DNA of 64,000 nt from an uncultured Eubacteriales bacterium. Its GTDB lineage: Bacteria > Bacillota > Clostridia > Oscillospirales > Oscillospiraceae. Positions 41,680 to 50,200 of the stretch are shown here, in pieces. The notes beneath the pieces were generated by a model. The model searched no databases. It saw only the letters and a program-made list of their open reading frames with translations, and was not told where the DNA came from. Where the stretch lies: positions 62,001 through 126,000 of the forward strand of contig ONCI01000001.1 of the NCBI GenBank assembly GCA_900316255.1, written 5' to 3'. Each line of letters starts with the position of its first letter. The first letter of the stretch is position 1. A program made the translations under genes and the position numbers.

Positions 41680-42924
41680 TTACCGGATCTTGCGGCCCTC
41701 CAGATAATAGCGCTTCTCCCGGCTGTGCCCCATGGAGAAGGTCTTTCTGGGCAGCGCGCCGTCCCGGATCACGCCGCGGAAGAGGGAGCTCTTCTCCATG
41801 GCGGGCAGCAGGAAGCCGATGGCCTTGTCCTGCTTAGCCAGGGCGATCAGGGCGTCGTCGTCGTGGATATAGTCGATCTCGCCCGGGTTTTCCTTCAGGT
41901 ACTTGTCCAGGAAGCCCTGCAGCACGCCCACGGCCAGCTCGCTTCTGGCGGGATCCAGGGTCACGGCTCCACTCTTGTCTCCGCTGAACCACTTGACCTC
42001 GTAGCCTTCGGGCGCGCAGAAATCCTGCAGCGCCTCCAGCAGCTTTTCGGGCTCGGTGTTCACGATGACCCGGTGGATGGGCTCAAAGACCTGGGCCTCG
42101 CTGTGGATGTTCTCCAGCTCCACCAGGGCATAGCGGGCGGGAAGCTCACTCACATCCACGCCGGGGTGACCGGCCTTGATCTCCTCCCAGCAGCTCTTCG
42201 CCGTGGCAAGGGAGTGGTTCCCGTCGCCCACGGCAAACACCATGGGCACGCCGGGCAGCCCCTCGTACTTCTCGCCCACATGGGCGCAGTATTCGGTCAG
42301 GGCCGCGTCGAAGGCGGCGGCATCCTCGTCGGCTACCAGCCAACCCCGGATGTGCCCGCCGTCTTCCATCAAATCGAAGTCGTAGAGCTTCCGCATGCCG
42401 TCCTTTTTGGCGGCCACAGGCTCGATCAGCTTCTTTTCATGGTCGTCGCAGAGCAGCAGCACATGGGGCAGCTCGATGGGCGCGTCCCGCCGGACCCGCT
42501 GGCGGGGCGGGATGCGCTCGGGCACGGTCTTCTCCGTGGCCCGGATGCCGGAGACGGAGCCCGGGTTGTAGTCATAAGCCTCCAGGTCGATCTTGCCAAT
42601 GAGGCCCTGGCGGATGCTGCCGTTTTCCAGGGTCCGCTCCACATAGACGTAGCTGTTCGGGTACAGGGCAAAGACGCCCTGCTCCAGATAGTCCCGCATG
42701 GTCCGGTTGATCTTTGCGATCTCCTCTGCCTCCCCGGCGGAGCCCAGCTCCGCCTCGGGCAGGATCAGGCGGATGGTGGAAGGGGAGTTCCCGGCCTTGG
42801 CCCGGACCCGGTCCCAGTAGGCCTGATCGGAGGTGAACTGGTCGCAGGCGATGACGGCCCACTTCTCCATATCCGTGTCCTTGGGCAGGAGGATATCGGC
42901 GGGCTGAAAGATATTCTTGTTCAT
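41680..42924 (-). CDS. DUF1015 family protein
   Basis: The 414-residue protein matches the DUF1015 family: FQPADILLPKDTDMEKWAV at the N-terminus, YVYVERTLENGSIRQGLIGKIDLEAYDY, HVLLLCDDHEKKLIEP, VFAVGDGNHSLATAK and YIHDDDALIAL. The biochemical function is unknown, but the gene is often found beside serine biosynthesis genes in clostridia, as here. It lies 21 bases after serA and is the last gene of serC-serA-DUF1015. Confidence 0.9.
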   Translation of the reverse strand: MNKNIFQPADILLPKDTDMEKWAVIACDQFTSDQAYWDRVRAKAGNSPSTIRLILPEAELGSAGEAEEIAKINRTMRDYLEQGVFALYPNSYVYVERTLENGSIRQGLIGKIDLEAYDYNPGSVSGIRATEKTVPERIPPRQRVRRDAPIELPHVLLLCDDHEKKLIEPVAAKKDGMRKLYDFDLMEDGGHIRGWLVADEDAAAFDAALTEYCAHVGEKYEGLPGVPMVFAVGDGNHSLATAKSCWEEIKAGHPGVDVSELPARYALVELENIHSEAQVFEPIHRVIVNTEPEKLLEALQDFCAPEGYEVKWFSGDKSGAVTLDPARSELAVGVLQGFLDKYLKENPGEIDYIHDDDALIALAKQDKAIGFLLPAMEKSSLFRGVIRDGALPRKTFSMGHSREKRYYLEGRKIR

Positions 42925-42945
42925 GCTTTTACTCCAGATGCAGTC

Positions 42946-43854
42946 TTACTTGGTGAAGTCCTTGATGATCTCCACGATTTCCTGGCCGATGCGGGCCTGG
43001 GCCTCACCGGTGGCGGCGCCGATATGCGGCGTGCAGGAGACATGGGGGTGGCCGTAGAGGGCGGCGTTGGCGGAGGGCTCGGTGGCCCACACGTCCAGAC
43101 CGGCGGCCCGGACCTTGCCGGAATCCAGAGCCTCCAGCAAGGCGGCCTCGTCCAGGTTGGCGCCGCGGGAGGTGTTGATGATGATGACGCCGTCCTTCAT
43201 CTTGGCGATGGTCTCCGCGTTGATGATGGGACCCTCGGCTGCGGGGGCGTGGACGGAGATAAAGTCGGAGCGCTGCAGCAGCTCGTCCAGGCTCACATAG
43301 GGGACGCCGTCCCGGGCGGTGGTGCCCGGTTCGTGGTGGGCGCCGTAGGCGATCACGGTCATGCCCAGGGCCTGGGCCATCTTGCCGAGGCACGAGCCGA
43401 TGCGGCCGTAGCCGATGATGCCCAGGGTCTTGCCCCCGATCTCGATGCCTTTGCCGTAGGCCTTCTTCTCCCAGGCGCCGTTGCGCATGGTGTAGCCCGC
43501 GTGGGATACGAAGCGGGCGCAGGAGAGCATATGGGCCAGGGCCAGCTCCGCCACGGACTGGGAGGAGGCGCGGGGGGTGTTGCGCACGGTTATGCCCTTG
43601 CTCTCGGCATAGGCCACGTCGATGTTGTCCACACCCACGCCGCCGCGGATGATGAGCTTCAGCTTGCCTTCGGCGGCCTCGTCGATTTGCTTGGCGCGGA
43701 CCTTGGTCTTGGAACGGACCACCACCGCGTCAAAATCCTTCAGCGCTGCGCCCAGCTCCTCGGGCTCATAGAACTGCTCCACGACCTCGTTGCCCAGCTC
43801 CCGCAGGGTGGCCAGGGCCTTTTTATCCATTCCGTCTGTTACCAGAATACGCAT
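42946..43854 (-). CDS. serA: D-3-phosphoglycerate dehydrogenase, short form
   Basis: The 302-residue NAD-dependent enzyme performs the first step of serine synthesis. Motifs: catalytic arginine in IIRGGVGVDNID, Rossmann GYGRIG near residue 150, TSRGANLDEAAL, glutamate in DVWATEPS and histidine in TPHIGAAT. It lacks the C-terminal ACT domain, so it is unlikely to be inhibited by serine in the usual way. AGGAGG precedes ATG 43854. It is transcribed with serC upstream and DUF1015 downstream. Confidence 0.93.
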   Translation of the reverse strand: MRILVTDGMDKKALATLRELGNEVVEQFYEPEELGAALKDFDAVVVRSKTKVRAKQIDEAAEGKLKLIIRGGVGVDNIDVAYAESKGITVRNTPRASSQSVAELALAHMLSCARFVSHAGYTMRNGAWEKKAYGKGIEIGGKTLGIIGYGRIGSCLGKMAQALGMTVIAYGAHHEPGTTARDGVPYVSLDELLQRSDFISVHAPAAEGPIINAETIAKMKDGVIIINTSRGANLDEAALLEALDSGKVRAAGLDVWATEPSANAALYGHPHVSCTPHIGAATGEAQARIGQEIVEIIKDFTK

Positions 43855-44018
43855 AGGTTCATCCTCCTGTTCTCTGTTTGGTATGCGTGCCGCGCTGTAC
43901 GCGGCATAATATAATAATGTAGACGCTGCTTTTGTATCACCTCAGATTTGCCCCATTTCTGCCGCAATTGTAAATACGGCAAAGCTGTGGCAAACGCGCG
44001 GCAAAAGCGATGGAGTGG

Positions 44019-45107
44019 CTACGCTCTTTCGGCCTCGAACTTCTTCAGGAATTCCACCAGCGCCACGACGCCCTCCTTGGGCATGGCGTTGTAGATGCTG
44101 GCCCGCAGGCCGCCCACGCTCTTGTGGCCCTTCAGGTTGTCGTAGCCGGCGGCCTTGGTGGCCTTGACCACTTCGGCGTCCAGCTCGGCGCTCTCGGTGA
44201 CGAAGGGGACGTTCATCAGGCTGCGGAACTCCTTGTCCACGGTGCCGCGGAACATCTTGGAGGAATCCAGGAAGTCATAGAGCACCTTGGCCTTGTCCTC
44301 ATTGCGGCGGGCCATTTCCTCCAGACCGCCGATGCTCTTCAGGTACTTGAACACCTTGCCGCAGCAGTAGATTGCCCAGCAGTTGGGAGTGTTGTACATG
44401 GAGCCGTTCTTGGCCTGGATGTCGTAGCGCATGTAGATGGGCATCTTCTCGTCCAGATCCTCCCGGATCAGGTCTTCCCGGATGATGACCACGCTCATGC
44501 CGGCAGGGCCAACGTTCTTCTGGACGCCCGCGTAAATGAGGCCGTAGTCTTCCACGTTGCAGGGCTTGGACAGGAACATGGAGCTCTGGTCGGAGACCAG
44601 GATGTGGCCCTTGGTGTTGGGGAGGGTCTGATAGGTCAGGCCGTGGATGGTCTCGTTCTCGCAGATATAGACGTAATCCGCGTCCTCGGGGATGTCCAGA
44701 TCGGAGCAGTCGGGGATATAGCTGAAGTTGCGGTCCTTGGAGCTGGCGGCGACGATGACCTCGCCGTACTTCTTGGCCTCGGCGATGGCCTTCTTGGACC
44801 AGGCGCCGGTCTCGATATACACGGCCTTGCCGTTCTTCATCAGGTTCCAGGGGATGGCGGCAAACTGCAGCGTGGCGCCGCCCTGCAGGAACAGGACCTT
44901 GTAATTGTCGGGGATGTGCATCAGATCCCGCAGATCCTGCTCGGCCTCGTCCACGATCTGCTGGAAGACCTTGGAGCGGTGGGACATTTCCATGACGCAC
45001 ATGCCGCTGCCGCGGTAGTTCATCATCTCGTCCCGGATCTCCTCCAGAACCGGTTCGGGCATCATGGCGGGCCCGGCGGAGAAGTTATAGGTTCTGCCGT
45101 AATTCAT
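44019..45107 (-). CDS. serC: Phosphoserine aminotransferase
   Basis: The 362-residue PLP enzyme makes 3-phosphoserine. Motifs: YNFSAGPAMMPEPVLEE, SHRSKVFQQIVDEAE, LQGGATLQFAAIP, DQSSMFLSKP and the PLP lysine in YAGVQKNVGPAG. Length is typical. GGAGG stands directly upstream, with a TATAAT-like box just before it. The upstream side is packed with palindromic repeats that separate it from a glycine riboswitch on the same strand. Confidence 0.97.
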   Translation of the reverse strand: MNYGRTYNFSAGPAMMPEPVLEEIRDEMMNYRGSGMCVMEMSHRSKVFQQIVDEAEQDLRDLMHIPDNYKVLFLQGGATLQFAAIPWNLMKNGKAVYIETGAWSKKAIAEAKKYGEVIVAASSKDRNFSYIPDCSDLDIPEDADYVYICENETIHGLTYQTLPNTKGHILVSDQSSMFLSKPCNVEDYGLIYAGVQKNVGPAGMSVVIIREDLIREDLDEKMPIYMRYDIQAKNGSMYNTPNCWAIYCCGKVFKYLKSIGGLEEMARRNEDKAKVLYDFLDSSKMFRGTVDKEFRSLMNVPFVTESAELDAEVVKATKAAGYDNLKGHKSVGGLRASIYNAMPKEGVVALVEFLKKFEAERA

Positions 45108-45152
45108 GCTGATTCCTCCTATATAATATTATATTTCGGACTGTATGAAGCC

Positions 45153-45480
45153 TCCCCCCCCCCGCAGGGGGAAGGTGGCCGCGCAGCGGCCGGATGAGCT
45201 GCCTTCGGCTTCTCCTTGAGGAGAAGCTGTCAGCCGCCGATCTCCCGCGAGGCGGGTGACTGATGAGGTGTAATCGGCTTCTCCTTGAGGAGAAGCTGTC
45301 AGCCGCCGATCCCCCGCGAGGCGGGTGACTGATGAGGTGTCACTGCCTCCACACGCAAGGCGGACAGGTGGCCGCGCAGCGGCCGGATGAGCTGCCTTCG
45401 GCTTCTCCTTGAGGAGAAGCTGTCAGCCGCCGACCTCCCGCGAGGCGGGTGACTGATGAGGTGTCACAGCCGTCCCCCCG
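45153..45480. repeat. Palindromic repeat cluster 1 (three units)
   Basis: Three copies of a unit with GCTTCTCCTTGAGGAGAAGC, GTCAGCCGCCGA and GCGGGTGACTGATGAGGTGT, alternating with GGTGGCCGCGCAGCGGCCGG. All parts are hairpins. There is no coding frame of its own. Four further copies are at 46345-46853. Confidence 0.9.
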
Positions 45481-45513
45481 CAGGAAAAATAAAGCTTCAA
45501 TCGCACCCAGACT

Positions 45514-45864
45514 TCAGATGATTGAGGATATCTTCGCAAACCTGCTCACCTGCTCGAATCGCAAATTCACGTCCGCGTTCGAGTAGCGCAAGACTTGCAG
45601 ACCGATCCCTGCAAGATACCGGTCGCGCTGGTGGTCTTCTTCGAGCCCTGCGTTTTCATAATGCTGGGATCCGTCCAGTTCGATAACCAGCTTGGCGTCG
45701 GCGCAGTAAAAATCAACGATATAGCTTCCGATAACCTTTTGCCGATGGAAGGTCACCGGCAGGGATCGCAGGAAATCGTACCAGAGATGTCGTTCTTCCT
45801 TTGTCATTTCCCGGCGCAGCTTTTGGGCATAAGGACGCAGCTTGGAATTTGCCGTGGTGTTCAT
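45514..45864 (-). CDS. DUF559 endonuclease-like protein
   Basis: The 116-residue protein is a DUF559 member with a PD-(D/E)XK/Vsr-like core: LRREMTKEERHLWYDFLRSL, FHRQKVIGSYIVDFYCADAKLVIELDG with the acidic residues, SQHYE, RDRYLAGIGLQVLRYSN. Such proteins are short, widespread in gut clostridia and functionally uncharacterised. ATG 45864 follows GATGAGGTGG, which is the end of a palindromic repeat. The gene is flanked on both sides by repeats and lies behind a glycine riboswitch terminator, so it looks like a repeat-associated insertion. Confidence 0.85.
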   Translation of the reverse strand: MNTTANSKLRPYAQKLRREMTKEERHLWYDFLRSLPVTFHRQKVIGSYIVDFYCADAKLVIELDGSQHYENAGLEEDHQRDRYLAGIGLQVLRYSNADVNLRFEQVSRFAKISSII

Positions 45865-45867
45865 ATT

Positions 45868-45923
45868 CCACCTCATCCGCCCCAGGTGTGCGCACTGGGG
45901 CACCTTCCCCTCGAAGGGGAAGG
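45868..45923. repeat. Repeat copy supplying the DUF559 ribosome-binding site
   Basis: On the minus strand CCTTCCCCTTCGAGGGGAAGG, GCCCCAGTGCGCACACCTGGGGC hairpin and GGATGAGGTGG. It has the same hairpin-plus-GGATGAGGTG layout as the other repeats, and its end directly precedes ATG 45864. Confidence 0.7.
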
Positions 45924-45938
45924 CTTTTTCCTCTGCAA

Positions 45939-45974
45939 ACAAAAAGAGACAGAAGGACCCCTTCGGTCATTCTG
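45939..45974 (-). terminator. Expression-platform terminator of the glycine riboswitch
   Basis: On the minus strand CAGAATGACC and GGTCCTTCTG form a stem with one mismatch, followed by TCTCTTTTTG. Confidence 0.75.
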
Positions 45975-46152
45975 CCTCCGTCCTCACCTGAGAGATTCCC
46001 GCGGCCGTCCGGCCCACGGTTGCCCCTTTGGTGTGCGGGAAAGCCCGCACTTTCCGAAGTGTCGTCGTGATCCGATCCTTTTGCCTGAGAGTTTTTGCGT
46101 TCCCCTTCGGCGCCGCGGTCCCCGCGGTCTCTCTCGGAATCCTTCATCCGAC
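45975..46152 (-). promoter_or_regulatory. Tandem glycine riboswitch (gcvT motif)
   Basis: Two aptamers lie on the minus strand. Aptamer 1 (about 46152-46068) has CGAGAGAGACC, GCGCCGAAGGGGAACGC and AAAACTCTCAGGCAAAAGGA. Aptamer 2 (about 46067-45975) has ACACCAAAGGGGCAACC and AATCTCTCAGGTGAGGAC. These are the conserved cores of cooperative glycine riboswitches. The usual targets, glycine cleavage or alanine/glycine symporter genes, are absent: the next gene is a DUF559 protein, then repeats, then serC-serA. Confidence 0.93.
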
Positions 46153-46344
46153 CAGTATAGACTGTGATTGCCGGCAAATTATACATCCGGCCCAAAAATG
46201 CAGGACTGTTTTCTTCGGTTTTCGTACAAATTGAGTATAACACCCGGCCTCTGCAAAGTCAAGGGAAAGCGCCCGACGAAAAGCGAAGTTCAGTCGAGCG
46301 GCCACAACCTTCCCCGCCGTAGGGGCCGACGCCCTCTGCGGCCC

Positions 46345-46853
46345 GCCTCTGCCTTCCCCTCAAGGGGAAGGTGGCATGCGGCGTGTAACGGTCCGCCGCA
46401 TGACGGATGAGCTGCCTTCGGCTTCTCCTTGAGGAGAAGCTGTCAGCCGCCGTCTCCCGCAAGGCGGGTGACTGATGAGGTGTCACTGCCTCTCCGCAGG
46501 GGGCAGGTGGCCGCGCAGCGGCCGGATGAGCTGCCTTCGGCTTCTCCTTGAGGAGAAGCTGTCAGCCGCCGATCTCCCGCAAGGCGGGTGACTGATGAGG
46601 TGTCATCGCCTTCCCCCCGCAGGGGAAGGTGGCCGCGCAGCGGCCGGATGAGCTGCCTTCGGCTTCTCCTTGAGGAGAAGCTTTCAGCCGCCGTCTCCCG
46701 CAAGGCGGGTGACTGATGAGGTGTCATCGCCTTCCCGCCGCAAGGCGGACAGGTGGCTGCGCAGCGGCCGGATGAGCTGCCTTCGGCTTCTCCTTGAGGA
46801 GAAGCTGTCAGCCGCCGATCTCCCGCGAGGCGGGTGACGGATGAGGTGTCATC
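46345..46853. repeat. Palindromic repeat cluster 2 (four units)
   Basis: Four units with GCTTCTCCTTGAGGAGAAGC, CAGCCGCCG and GGCGGGTGACTGATGAGGTG, separated by variable GGTGGC...GCC hairpins; one spacer hairpin is unrelated in sequence (ATGCGGC...GCCGCAT). No coding frame belongs to it. Confidence 0.9.
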
Positions 46854-47044
46854 GATTTATCTTGTCCGTCCCTTGTGCCACCATGAGCATATGCCTGAGC
46901 CTCACCCGATTTCTTCCATAATAACGCCCATCTCCCTCCGTCCTTCATAGACTCTTTTTAACATCACCCGATGATTTGTCAAAAATACCATGGAACACTG
47001 CCGCAACTACGCCTAAATTTCTCAAATTTCTGCCGAACTAATCC
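46854..47044. other. AT-richer intergenic stretch
   Basis: No gene, hairpin or repeat is seen. It leads into the promoter of the InlB-repeat gene. Confidence 0.5.
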
Positions 47045-47072
47045 TTGACATTAGCCGAAAATAGAGTAATAT
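47045..47072 (+). promoter_or_regulatory. Promoter of the InlB-repeat protein gene
   Basis: TTGACA (47045-47050), 16-base spacer, TAATAT (47067-47072). The leader would be about 130 bases. Confidence 0.7.
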
Positions 47073-47210
47073 ATAGGTGTATCAACATGGAAGTACTACG
47101 GGTGTATTATGTCAACTTGTACCCGGCGCCCGGGGACTCCACAAGATGTGGTACATTTCTCGGTTAATAAATGGGCGTTAAGAGAGCGTCCTTTTAAGGA
47201 GGTCAAGTGC

Positions 47211-50200
47211 ATGAGCAAGAGATTGACGAAAGTCCTCTCCCTGGTCCTGACCCTGGTCATGTTCCTGTCCGTCTCCACCCCTGCGTTCGCGTTGGGCGGC
47301 GGCGACATCGGCAGAGACTTCGGCCGTGACATCGGAGAGAACGAGATCCGTGATTTCGAGCCCGCAGGGGAGATCGCGGAGGAAGAAGAACTGGATTATT
47401 TCCAGACCACAGTGGAAGCCAATGGCTCCCAGGTAACGGTGGAGGCCCCCATGGGCGCTCTGCCCACGCTGGCTGAGCTTCGCGCTGAGACTGTGGAGGT
47501 TGAGGACGTCCGCGCGGCCGTGGAGTCCGTCCTGGAGGGTGAGGCCAATATCCTTCTGGCGATGGATATCTCCTTCTGGCTCAACGGCATCGAGATCGAG
47601 CCTGAGGAGCCTGTCCGCGTGAAGATCAGCGCTCCCGAGCTGGAGGGCAAGAGCAACCTGACCCTGGTCCACATCCCCGATGCTGCGGATCCTGAGACGG
47701 TTGAGCTGATCGACGAGGGCGACCTGAGCTTCGCTCTGGGCACCAACGAGATCGCCTTCCAGGCCGACAGCTTCTCGATCTATGTAATCACGGACGATTC
47801 CGGGCTGCAGACCCCCCGCTATATCTATCACTTCCTGTCTGATCTGGAAGGCACCCCCTACGTGTTCGTGAACAAGGCCGGCGACTCTGTTGACTACCAG
47901 ATCGTGAAGAACGATGAGAAGCTGGACGACCCCGGCGAGCCGGTTGTTGGCCTGGAAAAGAAATTCCTGGGCTGGTTCCTCGTGGAAAAGAATGGCGACA
48001 GCTATTCTTACATTGGTGATGCCATCGACTTTGACCAGCCTCACCCGAAGGCTTCCACTACCATTACCGAGGATACGGATGTGTATGTGGCAGCTCGTTA
48101 TGGCCAGGTGTTTATTGTCACCTTCTATGACAACACCATTGACGCGGCCGAAGGGGATCGGCACATTATCTCCAAGCGTCTGGCCTATCTGGATGAGGGC
48201 GCTACGACCGCTGAAGTCCGTGTTGACAATGTCAATGTTCCTACCGCGGCCACTAAGGTCCTCACCGGCTGGTACTCTGAGGATTATGCCGATACGCCGA
48301 CGGATCGTACCATCAAGGAGTATCCTTCCTGGAAGGAAGTCAAAGGCGACTGCAAGCTGTATCCTGTGTTCACCGATGGACACTGGCTGCGCTTCGCCGG
48401 CGGTGCTCCGGGCAGCGGCGCTGGATATCGCTCTGCGATTTTCGTGACGGAGAATACGCAGGCTTCCGAGCTTGCGAATCTCGGCACCGTAACTCGCGAG
48501 GGTTATGACTTTGCCGGATGGTACTATAAAGGCAGCGTGGATGATCCCTTTGACGGTACGGAAGCTGCCACCAGTGCCAGCGGTGCGACCATTGACGCCG
48601 AAGATCTGCTGGAGCGTGCGAAGGCCGAGTCCATCACGCTGTACGGCCACTGGACCGGTAAAACGGTTAAGTACAAGGTAGCAAGATGGTTTGAGAATGC
48701 AGATGACGAGGAATACAGCTACGGTTATACTGGTGTTACCGCGCTGACAGAGCATAATGGCACAGCTGGTGAAACCACGAACTTTACACCTGAAAATGTT
48801 TCTGGCTTCACTGCGCAGGCTGTTGAACAGCAGACTATTAAGGGCGACGGTACAACAATTGTAAACGTTTATTATAAGAGAAATACTTATTCTCTCAGGT
48901 TTTATAGTGCGAAGAGAAATGGCACTGAATATGAAAACCTGCGTATTACCGCAAAATTTGGGGCTGATATCCATGATCAGTGGCCAGGTTCCAAGCCTGG
49001 CACCGAGAGCTATGGTGCAGCATGGTATGTAAACACGAATCAGAATGACTCAACCTATGTTCAGAGTGTTGCGACGATGCCTTTGAATGGCGCTTCTTTC
49101 TACCGGATGACTGGCGGTAATAGGACGCTTGCTATTGTTTTTAGAACACAGAATATTGGTGGAGGCAATAGTTTTACTGATTTTTTACGGGCACCGTATT
49201 CTGGGTACACGAGTTATGTGACTACTGCAGACGACTATATTCATTTTGACGGTTTTAGCCTAAATGCATATTCTCAGGCAAATGCAAATACAATTCGGCA
49301 GAATGCTACTGGTGACTCTGATGCAGTCTATAATGCAAATTATAATAGAAGCCCTAGGATAGGTACTAGTTATAGCGATGGTACTTATGTTAATGGCGCA
49401 TATACTCTTTATTTTTACTATCTTCGCAACCAGTATGATATTAGCTTTAATCTCCTGAAATCCGGCGTCGATGAAGATGGCAGAGCTGTTAATGCTCCTT
49501 CTGACTTGAGTGATATTTACTATGAGGCGAATATCGCATCCACCAAGGAAACGCAGATCGCTGCCCTGAATCAGCAGTTTACACCCGGCGAGACTCGCAT
49601 TGAGGTTCTCAACGAAGGCACCTACATCTTCCAGGGTTGGTATGATAACGCGGACGGTATGGGTGAGCCCTTTGACTTCAACCAGGAGATGCCTGCCAGC
49701 GACATCACTCTGTATGCCAAGTGGGACCGTGTTTGGTACCTGATCAACATCGATCCTCGCGGCGGTGAGATCCTTCCTGATCACGCGGAATCTACATATA
49801 CCTGGCTGCAGTATGGTCAGAAGCTCGTAGAGTATAATATCCTGCGTCCCTTTGTGCAGACTGACACCAGCTACTCCGGCGATAAGTACTACTATGTGTC
49901 TGTTCTGTCCGAGGATGATCCGCATATTGCTGATCCCGAGCAATATGTCGATGAAGATTTTAGGAATGAAGAAGGTTATATCGCATCTAACTATCGTAAA
50001 GCTTTCTACGTGAAAGTTTCCGAATTCAATAGCCTTCCTCAGATTTACAAGGACAACACGGATACTACAGTTGTCTACAGAGAAGCGAACGACCTGGATA
50101 ACTGGGCCTTCGTTGGCTGGTACAATGCTGCCGATGATAAGGTTTACGACTTTGACCAGGCTATCGAAGGGGAGACCTCTATCTATGCCAAGTGGCGTCG

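Noticed and set aside
41665..43914. Plus-strand open frame of 749 codons opposite DUF1015 and serA
   Set aside because: Shadow frame spanning two real convergent-strand genes and their intergenic gap.
45713..46243. 176-codon minus-strand frame across the glycine riboswitch
   Set aside because: It overlaps the conserved riboswitch cores and the DUF559 gene in another frame and has no domain.
45153..46853. CRISPR array
   Set aside because: The repeats are complex hairpins of variable length with no unique, regular spacers and no cas genes nearby.
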